A stretch of DNA of 64,000 bases from Clostridia bacterium (GTDB lineage Bacteria; Bacillota; Clostridia; Oscillospirales; CAG-272), in contig JAGARU010000061.1 in the NCBI GenBank assembly GCA_017622085.1, positions 1 through 64,000 of the forward strand, given 5' to 3'. The notes beneath the pieces are model-generated. The model ran no database searches, had not been told where the DNA came from, and saw only the letters and a list, made by a program, of their open reading frames with translations. The translations under genes were made by a program, and so were the position numbers. Positions 16,705 to 23,724 of the stretch are shown here, in pieces. The number at the start of each line of letters is the position of its first letter. Position 1 is the first letter of the stretch.

Positions 16705-17175
16705 TTGGATCGGTACATTAAAACAGTTCTTGCCTGTTCCGTTACCTCCGGAATTTTGGAAGCGATTCTGCCGGGGAATTCGCACAAGCGCCATCTGCGT
16801 TTTTTATGTTCTTGCGTGCTTTTGCTCGTGGTTTTATCGCCTTTGGTTTCTGTGTTTTCTTCCACGGAGATCATGGAAGAAAGCATCTCTCAGCTTCTCG
16901 ACGTGCTGAATGCAGCGGAATCCTCCGGTGCGCAAAAGGGCGAGGCGCTGATCCAAGCGTACGGACAAGAAGCGGTTGAAAAACAAGTAAAAGAGATTTT
17001 ACAGGATGAGTTTTCCATTGCTCCGGAGGAGGTAGAGGTTCAATTGGAAGCGCTTGACGGTATACCGTGGATTCACGTAATTCTTCGAGGGCAGAGCTCT
17101 TGGTCGGACAGTACGCGAGTGGCTGGGGCTTTAAAAGATAAGCTGAACTGCCAAATCAAAATAACCCGGAAATGA
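16705..17175 (+). CDS. spoIIIAF: stage III sporulation protein AF
   Basis: 156 aa from a TTG at 16705, preceded by GGGGTG; another TTG at 16687 overlaps spoIIIAE and lacks a ribosome binding site. Two N-terminal membrane segments precede a soluble domain, as in other SpoIIIAF proteins ('SGILEAILPGNSHKRHLRF'). It is a ring-forming component of the SpoIIIA complex. Confidence 0.88.
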   Translation: MDRYIKTVLACSVTSGILEAILPGNSHKRHLRFLCSCVLLLVVLSPLVSVFSSTEIMEESISQLLDVLNAAESSGAQKGEALIQAYGQEAVEKQVKEILQDEFSIAPEEVEVQLEALDGIPWIHVILRGQSSWSDSTRVAGALKDKLNCQIKITRK

Positions 17176-17187
17176 GGTATATTGCGC

Positions 17188-17658
17188 ATGAAATTTGAGC
17201 TACCGATCAAAGGAAAGCGACTGTGGTTGCTCATTTTGGGCGGTGTTGGAGTGTTATTATTACTTTTTGGCTCTTTTATTCCAAACGAAAGGTCGGAGAC
17301 AATTTACACGGACTTCCCTTATAAGGAATATGAGCTGGCGTTAGAAAAAAAGCTGGAGGAGTTTTGCTCCTTTATCAATGGAATCGAAAACGTGAAGGCA
17401 TTTGTAACACTGGAAACGTCCGTTGAGACGGTTTACGCACAAAATTCTACGGTGAGCACCTCCCAAAGCACCTATGAATACTTGCTGTTTGGGACCGAGT
17501 CCCCCCTGCCGATTTATGAGGTAACGCCAAAAATTCGAGGAATTGCCATTGCCTGCGACGGTGGTAACGAGGCTTATATTCAAAAAATTCTAACCGAGCT
17601 GATCAGCAGTGCTACCGGGGTACCAAGCAACAAAATTAAAATTGTCGGGTACGGATAA
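17188..17658 (+). CDS. spoIIIAG: stage III sporulation protein AG
   Basis: 156 aa from the ATG at 17188 (GAGGT nine bases upstream). One N-terminal membrane helix is followed by a ring-building domain with 'LEEFCSFINGIENVKAFVTL' and the C-terminal 'RGIAIACDGG'. SpoIIIAG forms a large ring in the intermembrane space in Bacillus. Confidence 0.93.
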   Translation: MKFELPIKGKRLWLLILGGVGVLLLLFGSFIPNERSETIYTDFPYKEYELALEKKLEEFCSFINGIENVKAFVTLETSVETVYAQNSTVSTSQSTYEYLLFGTESPLPIYEVTPKIRGIAIACDGGNEAYIQKILTELISSATGVPSNKIKIVGYG

Positions 17659-17715
17659 TTGCCGTCATCCGTGAATATAAATGCTATAAATCCAAAATAA
17701 AGAGAGGAAATTTGA

Positions 17716-18294
17716 ATGGAACAAAATGAATTAACAACCAAAGTAAAGGGTGTGGCCAAGCGGCTGAACACCAAGCACCTTGTCGTGATCTGTGCGATCC
17801 TCCTGATCGGATGTGCGGTAGTTCTTAACTGGATCCTGTACTCCGATGAGCCGGTCGATACGGGTAAGGATCTTGCCATCAATTTGAAGGACGTTGATTT
17901 CTCCGACACGTTATCCAAGGAGGCACAGGAGGCATCCGGAACCAAGGAAGATTATTTTGCGGCAGCTTCCCTTGACCGACAGAAGGCGCGCGATGAGGCG
18001 CTGGAGGTTCTGAAGGCAGTTGCAGAAAGCGAAAGTGCTTTACCCGAAGCGGTTGAGGCTGCCTTGAATGATATTTCAGCCATTGCAGATGCCATTGCCT
18101 GTGAGGCAAACATTGAATCGCTGGTTAAGGCAAAGGGCTTTGAGGACTGTATTGCTGTAATCAGTGATACGGGTGCCAGTGTAATTGTGAAGTGCGAGAC
18201 CCTGACGGCAAGCGAGATCGCACAAATCAAGGAAATCGTATATGAGCAAGCCGGTGTGCTTCCCGCAAATCTGACCATCGTACAGAAAACCTGA
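17716..18294 (+). CDS. spoIIIAH: stage III sporulation protein AH
   Basis: 192 aa. A membrane helix at about 25-43 is followed by a YscJ/FliF-like domain with 'YFAAASLDRQKARDEALEVL'. SpoIIIAH binds SpoIIQ of the forespore across the septum; no spoIIQ is in the window. It lies 57 bases after spoIIIAG with AGAGAGG as ribosome binding site and ends the operon. Confidence 0.95.
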   Translation: MEQNELTTKVKGVAKRLNTKHLVVICAILLIGCAVVLNWILYSDEPVDTGKDLAINLKDVDFSDTLSKEAQEASGTKEDYFAAASLDRQKARDEALEVLKAVAESESALPEAVEAALNDISAIADAIACEANIESLVKAKGFEDCIAVISDTGASVIVKCETLTASEIAQIKEIVYEQAGVLPANLTIVQKT

Positions 18295-18305
18295 GACATT
18301 TTTGG

Positions 18306-18334
18306 TTGACTTTAGAACCTGAGTGTGATATATT
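18306..18334 (+). promoter_or_regulatory. sigma-A promoter of the first DUF3048 gene
   Basis: TTGACT (18306-18311), a 17-base spacer and TATATT (18329-18334). A small hairpin GTCCC/GGGAC lies in the leader next to the AGGAGG site. Confidence 0.6.
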
Positions 18335-18390
18335 GGAGGAAGAAGCAATATCTGTTTTTGCAAGTCCCCTTTGGGACAGGAGGTTAAAAT

Positions 18391-19824
18391 TTGAAACTGC
18401 GAATTCTTTCTATTACACTCATGCTTTGTGTTCTGATTTCCGCCTTTTCCGGTTGCGGATTGATTGAACGAATTGATGAAACGACTCCGGCCACTACGAC
18501 GCCGGTAACCACTACGCCTGCGCCTACCACGCCGGCTCCTACGACCCCTGCGCCTACCACGCCGGCTCCTACGACCCCTGCGCCTACCACGCCGGCACCG
18601 ACTACTCCCGCACCTACCACGCCGGCTCCCACAACTCCCGCACCTACTACGCCGGCTCCCACAACTCCTGCGCCTACCACTCCCGCACCTACCACCCCTG
18701 CACCTACCACTCCCGCACCCACAACACCTGCACCTACAACCCCTCCGGAAACCACACCCGTTCCCCCGCCGGTTATTGAGGTTCCCCAGTATATCAACCC
18801 CTTGACCGGACTTGAGGCCGACCGGGATCTCTCCGGTGAGCGCCCTGTAGCTGTTTCCATTGAAAATGCGAAGGACGCCTTTCCTCATTACGGATTGCTT
18901 TATGCAGACGTTGTTTATGAATTCTTGGCAGAAGACGGTATAACCCGTTTCCTTGCTCTTACTTACGACTATGCTGACGTAAACGTATTTGAGCCTGTTC
19001 GCTCGGCTCGTTGCTATACCATCGATTTGGTTCAGAACCACGATGCAATCTTTGTTCATGCCGGTGGTAGTGTTGGTGCAGGCGGTGCTTATGAGGAAAT
19101 TGCCAACCGAAACATTGACAATATTGACGGTGTAAACGGCCCTGCGGACATCAAGTATCCCGCACTGTTCGGCCGAGACCAAGAGCGTTTGGATGCCGGA
19201 CTCACGGGCGCACATACTATGTATATTACCGGAGCAAATATTGTAAAGGCAATCGAACTTTTGAACATTCGAACCACCTCGACTGCAGAAAAGTCCAGTC
19301 CCTTTAAATTTGTAGAGTACGGTACGGAAAACACGCTTGAGGACGGCAACGATGCGCTTCACGTGCGGATCAAGCACTACGGAAACTACCAGATCATTGA
19401 TATGGTTTACAATGCCGAAACCAACCAGTATATGCGCTATCAGAACAAGACGGCCAAGGTAGATGATCCCATTGCCCATACCGATGCGGAGACCGGCGAG
19501 CAGCTTGGCTTTGAGAACGTGATCCTTCTGCAGTGCACCACAACCCGTCGAAATGACGGAACTAAGCATATCGATATTGATATGGTTACCGATGAGGGTG
19601 AGTACGGCACCGGTTACTACTGCTACGGCGGTAAGGTGATTGAGATTCTCTGGCAGAAGACCAGCGGTGACGATCAGATCCGGTTCTTCAATACCGATCA
19701 TACGGAACTTGAGCTGAACCGAGGCAAGACTTATATTTCGATCTTCGATATTGAGTATCGAAACTTTGCTTACTCTAAAAACTACAACAACAGCACCATT
19801 GTTACCTTTAACCACGAGTGGTAA
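18391..19824 (+). CDS. DUF3048 lipoprotein with Pro-Thr repeat linker (copy 1)
   Basis: 477 aa from a TTG behind AGGAGG. A lipoprotein signal ends in 'AFSGC' with Cys22. About 16 copies of APTTP follow (residues about 42-122), then the DUF3048 pair of domains, recognisable by 'NPLTGLEADRDLSGERPVAV' and 'HAGGSVGAGGAYE'. YerB of Bacillus subtilis belongs to this family and has no firm function. The linker would hold the domain away from the membrane within the cell wall. A paralog follows 460 bases downstream. Confidence 0.88.
   Translation: MKLRILSITLMLCVLISAFSGCGLIERIDETTPATTTPVTTTPAPTTPAPTTPAPTTPAPTTPAPTTPAPTTPAPTTPAPTTPAPTTPAPTTPAPTTPAPTTPAPTTPAPTTPAPTTPPETTPVPPPVIEVPQYINPLTGLEADRDLSGERPVAVSIENAKDAFPHYGLLYADVVYEFLAEDGITRFLALTYDYADVNVFEPVRSARCYTIDLVQNHDAIFVHAGGSVGAGGAYEEIANRNIDNIDGVNGPADIKYPALFGRDQERLDAGLTGAHTMYITGANIVKAIELLNIRTTSTAEKSSPFKFVEYGTENTLEDGNDALHVRIKHYGNYQIIDMVYNAETNQYMRYQNKTAKVDDPIAHTDAETGEQLGFENVILLQCTTTRRNDGTKHIDIDMVTDEGEYGTGYYCYGGKVIEILWQKTSGDDQIRFFNTDHTELELNRGKTYISIFDIEYRNFAYSKNYNNSTIVTFNHEW
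18514..18744 (+). repeat. 15-base tandem repeat coding APTTP (copy 1)
   Basis: About 16 units of 15 bases, each coding Ala-Pro-Thr-Thr-Pro. Neighbouring 30-base double units near 18520-18580 are almost identical in DNA, so replication slippage could change the copy number. Confidence 0.9.
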
Positions 19825-19827
19825 GAT

Positions 19828-19858
19828 AAAACCCCTGCTCTATGAGCGGGGGTTTTCT
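19828..19858 (+). terminator. terminator after DUF3048 copy 1
   Basis: GC-rich stem with a three-base loop (AAAACCCCTGCTC, complement with one G-U pair) followed by TTTTCTTA. Confidence 0.88.
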
Positions 19859-19886
19859 TATGCGCGGATTTTCTTTCGTTTGCCCG

Positions 19887-19915
19887 TTGACTTTTAGTTT
19901 GAATCGTGGTAAAAT
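19887..19915 (+). promoter_or_regulatory. sigma-A promoter of the small conserved gene
   Basis: TTGACT (19887-19892), 17 bases and TAAAAT (19910-19915) with an extended TGG. Confidence 0.7.
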
Positions 19916-19965
19916 AAATAGAAATATTATATCAAGAAAGGCTCTTACGAGATAAGGTGAATACA

Positions 19966-20268
19966 ATGAGTGATGCAGCAAAAGCTCTTGCAAACGGCCA
20001 GTGCCTGGAATACAAGGGAAAACCCTTAGTAAGAAGCGAAAATTCCATTTGCTACGGCGATATGTCGGATAAATACGTTCTTCTTCTTACAATTATGAAC
20101 TATAAAGAGGTAAAAGGCAACCAGATCCCCGATAAGGTGTTGGTACAGATCTTAAAAACCGATCCGAACCTCTCTCAGTACGATCGAATTGAAAAACAGG
20201 ATATGAAGGATGGCTTGTTCAACGCCTTTGATATTGGTATCATCTGGCTTGAGCGTCTCCTTGGATAA
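19966..20268 (+). CDS. conserved protein of unknown function
   Basis: 100 aa from the ATG at 19966 (AAGGTG six bases upstream); a GTG at 19957 is less likely. It is a soluble alpha/beta protein with 'EYKGKPLVRSENSICYGDMS' and the C-terminal 'DIGIIWLERLL'. I recall this as a widespread small clostridial family without assigned function. It is followed after 13 bases by the second DUF3048 gene, so both probably share one promoter. Confidence 0.75.
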   Translation: MSDAAKALANGQCLEYKGKPLVRSENSICYGDMSDKYVLLLTIMNYKEVKGNQIPDKVLVQILKTDPNLSQYDRIEKQDMKDGLFNAFDIGIIWLERLLG

Positions 20269-20281
20269 GAAAGGACTGCTT

Positions 20282-21679
20282 GTGAAAAAGAGAATTATTA
20301 TTGTCACTTTGGCGATTTTGATGGTGCTTTCTTCCCTTTCGGCTTGCGTTGAAAAGATTGAAGAGACCACGCCTGTAACCACAACTCCCGTGCCTACAAC
20401 CCCGACACCCACAACACCTGCACCTACAACTCCCGCACCTACAACACCGGCGCCTACCACTCCTGCGCCTACGACACCGACACCGACGACTCCTGCGCCC
20501 ACAACCCCCGCACCTACAACACCGGCGCCTACAACGCCTGCACCGACGACCCCTGCGCCTACAACACCGGCACCGACTACTCCCGCACCTACGACTCCTG
20601 CTCCTACAACTCCGGCGCCGACTACTCCCGCACCTACGACTCCCGCCGTAACTACCCCTGCGGATACAACCCCTGTAAATCCTCCCGTGGTAGAGCCGAC
20701 GGATTATTACAAGAATCCTCTTACCGGCGAGGAATCCACGGTTGATTATCTGAAGCTCCGTCCTCTTGCCATTCTGATCAGTAATCAGAAAGAGGTTCTT
20801 GGCACTCAGTGCGGCATTTCTCAGGCTGACGTTATCTACGAATTCTTGGTTGAAGGCGGCATTACTCGCATGATGATGCTGACCTACGACTATGAAAACA
20901 TCAGTATGTTTGGTCCTGTACGCTCCGCGAGAGAGTATGCACTCGATATGGCTGTGTTCCACGATGCAATCACAGTGCATGCCGGCGGTAATTTTGATGC
21001 TTACCTTAAAATTTCCGGCCTTCAGCTGGATACTCTGGACGGCACGAATAATGCGGCTGCCGCAGAATACTTTAACTACAGAAGCATCGGTCTTCCTTCC
21101 TACAACTCTTACATGATCAGCGGTAGCAATCTGGTAACTGCCATTGAAAAGGTGCGCGGATACTATAATCAAGCAAACATCCGCACCACCAGCTCTCCCT
21201 TTGCATCCTCTTATTTCACCTTCTCTGCAGATGGCACGTTTGCCGGCGGTACGGGTGAAGCGAAGAATATTTCCATCACATACATGTCCACGCTGAAGGA
21301 TCCCACCAACGTTACTACCCTTACCTACGATGAATCCACCGGAACTTATCTGAAGTACGTGGACGGTGTTGCACAGGTTGATGCGCTGAATGATGTACAG
21401 CTCGCCTTTGAGAACGTGCTCATTCTCAGCGCTAAGACCACCCGAATCAGCAGCACGGCTCTGACCATCGATATGACCTCTGGCGGTTCCGGCACCTATT
21501 GCAACGGCGGTGAGCGCATTTCCATCACCTGGACCTACGATGCAGAGTCCGGCCAGCCAATTCTTACCACCACAGCAGGTGAACCTCTGGAGATGGCAAC
21601 CGGAAAAACCCACATCTCCATTGTATCCGATGGTAACGGTGGCGTTGCTTCCCTGATTGATTATAATTATAACAACTAA
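20282..21679 (+). CDS. DUF3048 lipoprotein with Pro-Thr repeat linker (copy 2)
   Basis: 465 aa from a GTG at 20282 with AGAAAGGA upstream. The signal ends in 'LSAC' with Cys22, at the same position as in copy 1. A linker of APTTP and TPTTP units spans about residues 37-125. The DUF3048 region follows with 'NPLTGEESTVDYLKLRPLAI' and 'HAGGNFDAYLKIS'. The folded parts of the two copies are clearly diverged, so the duplication is old, while the linkers stay alike. Function unknown; an envelope role is inferred from lipidation. Confidence 0.88.
   Translation: MKKRIIIVTLAILMVLSSLSACVEKIEETTPVTTTPVPTTPTPTTPAPTTPAPTTPAPTTPAPTTPTPTTPAPTTPAPTTPAPTTPAPTTPAPTTPAPTTPAPTTPAPTTPAPTTPAPTTPAVTTPADTTPVNPPVVEPTDYYKNPLTGEESTVDYLKLRPLAILISNQKEVLGTQCGISQADVIYEFLVEGGITRMMMLTYDYENISMFGPVRSAREYALDMAVFHDAITVHAGGNFDAYLKISGLQLDTLDGTNNAAAAEYFNYRSIGLPSYNSYMISGSNLVTAIEKVRGYYNQANIRTTSSPFASSYFTFSADGTFAGGTGEAKNISITYMSTLKDPTNVTTLTYDESTGTYLKYVDGVAQVDALNDVQLAFENVLILSAKTTRISSTALTIDMTSGGSGTYCNGGERISITWTYDAESGQPILTTTAGEPLEMATGKTHISIVSDGNGGVASLIDYNYNN
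20390..20645 (+). repeat. 15-base tandem repeat coding APTTP/TPTTP (copy 2)
   Basis: About 17 imperfect 15-base units. Third codon positions vary more than in copy 1. Confidence 0.88.
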
Positions 21680-21681
21680 TA

Positions 21682-21719
21682 AAAAGCGCAGATTCCAAAT
21701 GGAATCTGCGTTTTCTTTT
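21682..21719. terminator. bidirectional terminator
   Basis: Ten-base stem CGCAGATTCC and complement around AAAT, with A tract on the left and T tract on the right. It serves DUF3048 copy 2 and the convergent membrane protein gene. Confidence 0.9.
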
Positions 21720-21721
21720 GT

Positions 21722-23026
21722 TTAAAACTCGCGAATTCGTTCGCCCAATCCTTGTTGAACCAACGTGGAGAGTGAAAGAAGACGAAGCATCCAGAACACC
21801 GTTGTAATGGCACTGAGGACCGATACGATATTACTGTATGGCAGAACCAAAATGTAAACCATCTTTCCGCAAAGGTGGAGAATGGAAAGAATAATACAGC
21901 CGAAGAGAGACCGGCGTACTTCATAAACATAATCCTGTGCGCATTCGTCCGGATTGATGGCGTAGAGACGCTGACTGTAGAGCTTTGTGTTCCTCTTGAT
22001 TTCCTTATAGTACATAAGAAAGGCGAACAGGAAGCTTCCAAAACCAAATGCGACCTCAAGAGCAGTCCAAATCTCTAACTCCACGTACTTATTGGTTGCG
22101 GCTGCAGTATAAAATACGCTGCTAAGACTATATTCCTGGTTAAACTCATGACTGACCAAAATGTTGAGAACGGAGGCGGCAACATAGCAGGCAGACAGGA
22201 GCACGCCAATTATTTTTTCATATCGCTTGGTCGCAAGAAGAAAAACGGCAATCAACAGGAAGATGGCACCGGCCGCGTCGGGGATAACGTCCATTTGGTC
22301 AAAGTGGAAATCCAGAGAAAACAGTGCGGCGACCATGATGCAGGAGATTCCGGTATTCATGCTTCTTGCGCGGAATAAACCGTGGCGGCCAGAGAAATGA
22401 AGCTCGTAGGCACGATCCACCATAGTGCAGTACATTTGTGCCTTGCACATTTTGGTATAGCGCACGGTGTACACAAGCACAACAGCGGCAAAAATCAGCA
22501 TTAACGGAATACAGAGATAAGTCAGATATTTTTTGAGATTTTCGGGCAAATCGCTGTTGGCAAACAGGCGACTGCTGGAGTACAAGAGTGAGGAAAGCTC
22601 AGGAACCAGCGCGAAAACGGCCCGAAGAACGAAGAACGTTACTGTCAGATTCCGGATGCGCGGCGTTGCCTCCGGTATGCCCGGAATGCTGAGACGCATG
22701 GCGGAATATCCTATGCCGTTATACAGCTTGATAAATGCAGGAACAATGTAGATCAGCTCCACAATGACAAAAGCGAAGGTGAGCACCAAAACAAAGGTCT
22801 GGTCAGTCACGTTGCAAAGAACGGTGGCGGCTAATTTGGCGACAGAAACGATACACAGGCGGGACAGAAGATTTTTAGCATCTGAGATGTACTCATACAA
22901 GTCGGCGGCGTGCTCAATGGATTTCAGGATCAGCGCATATCCGATCACGTCCGGCAAAACGTCGATTATGCCGTAGTTTGGATTTAAAAGCAGGACGAGA
23001 CCGGCGATAAAATACGATATTCTCAC
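21722..23026 (-). CDS. polytopic membrane protein of unknown function
   Basis: 434 aa from a GTG at 23026 seven bases after GAGGAGG. About eleven hydrophobic segments. A similar element occurs twice, 'DVLPDVIGYALIL' near the start and 'DVIPDAAGAIFLL' in the middle, which suggests an internal duplication of a four- to five-helix module. It is the last gene of a minus-strand operon behind secA and another unknown membrane protein. No transport or enzyme motif is visible. Confidence 0.75.
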   Translation of the reverse strand: MRISYFIAGLVLLLNPNYGIIDVLPDVIGYALILKSIEHAADLYEYISDAKNLLSRLCIVSVAKLAATVLCNVTDQTFVLVLTFAFVIVELIYIVPAFIKLYNGIGYSAMRLSIPGIPEATPRIRNLTVTFFVLRAVFALVPELSSLLYSSSRLFANSDLPENLKKYLTYLCIPLMLIFAAVVLVYTVRYTKMCKAQMYCTMVDRAYELHFSGRHGLFRARSMNTGISCIMVAALFSLDFHFDQMDVIPDAAGAIFLLIAVFLLATKRYEKIIGVLLSACYVAASVLNILVSHEFNQEYSLSSVFYTAAATNKYVELEIWTALEVAFGFGSFLFAFLMYYKEIKRNTKLYSQRLYAINPDECAQDYVYEVRRSLFGCIILSILHLCGKMVYILVLPYSNIVSVLSAITTVFWMLRLLSLSTLVQQGLGERIREF

Positions 23027-23041
23027 AAGCAAACCTCCTCT

Positions 23042-23719
23042 TTATTTCTTCTTTTTCTTTTTGGTATTGATGTATTCCCTGTTCTTTTCTGCGCGTCGCT
23101 CCGCCAGCTTATCAAGGCCGTGGTTCATCGCGTCATTGATGGTATTGAGGAATGGAATGTTAAGCGGAGACTTGTCCATGTTTTCCTCGCCCTCAAGACA
23201 GATCCACATATAGCAGGAAAAGACCAAAGCGGCATTCAGGATCACCCAGAATATGCGAAGCAGAAGTGAAAGCAGAAAGGCGTAGGAAAGCACCGATTCG
23301 GGCATAGCGCCTGCGTGAAGAAGTACGTTAAGGATACAGAACAAAGCTGTAGTGATGAGGTTTACGACAGCTCTGGACTTGAGCTTAGGCAAGGATGTGA
23401 AATCGGCAATTTCCCGAATAGCAAGAAGCAGGAAGAGATGGAACACAAACACAACCAGCTCGCGGCTGTACTGTTCAATCTGATATAACAAAGAACCGGT
23501 TTCCCAAACGGAAAAATAGCCGATTACGGTATAGACGGATTGCGCAAGATATGCAACGGATACGCCGAACGTGGTGGCAAAGTATTTGTTATGACGCGCC
23601 AGCTTGGACAGCCCATAAAGCATGATCAGAACGCCGAAAAACTGAGTAAAGGCATATACGGGTGTAATGGATCCCACGTAGGTGATCAGATAACCCAAAA
23701 ACAAAACTCCAAAGCCCAT
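23042..23719 (-). CDS. membrane protein of unknown function
   Basis: 225 aa with about six hydrophobic segments and a charged, Lys-rich cytoplasmic tail. Its opening region ('FFGVLIMLYGLSKLA') resembles the repeated module of the downstream membrane protein. The GGAGG site lies within the end of secA and the gap is 5 bases, so expression with secA is likely. Function unknown. Confidence 0.75.
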   Translation of the reverse strand: MGFGVLFLGYLITYVGSITPVYAFTQFFGVLIMLYGLSKLARHNKYFATTFGVSVAYLAQSVYTVIGYFSVWETGSLLYQIEQYSRELVVFVFHLFLLLAIREIADFTSLPKLKSRAVVNLITTALFCILNVLLHAGAMPESVLSYAFLLSLLLRIFWVILNAALVFSCYMWICLEGEENMDKSPLNIPFLNTINDAMNHGLDKLAERRAEKNREYINTKKKKKK

Positions 23720-23724
23720 AGATC

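Noticed and set aside
18384..18860. Possible CRISPR or satellite array at the 15-base repeats (also 20390-20645)
   Set aside because: The repeats are in frame, vary at third codon positions and code a Pro-Thr linker in a lipoprotein; there are no unique spacers.
18076..19815. 579-codon antisense frame rich in Gly, Arg and Cys (and a similar one at 20240-21613)
   Set aside because: It mirrors the coding strand of the DUF3048 genes; the odd composition comes from the reverse of the APTTP repeat. No ribosome site or known domain.
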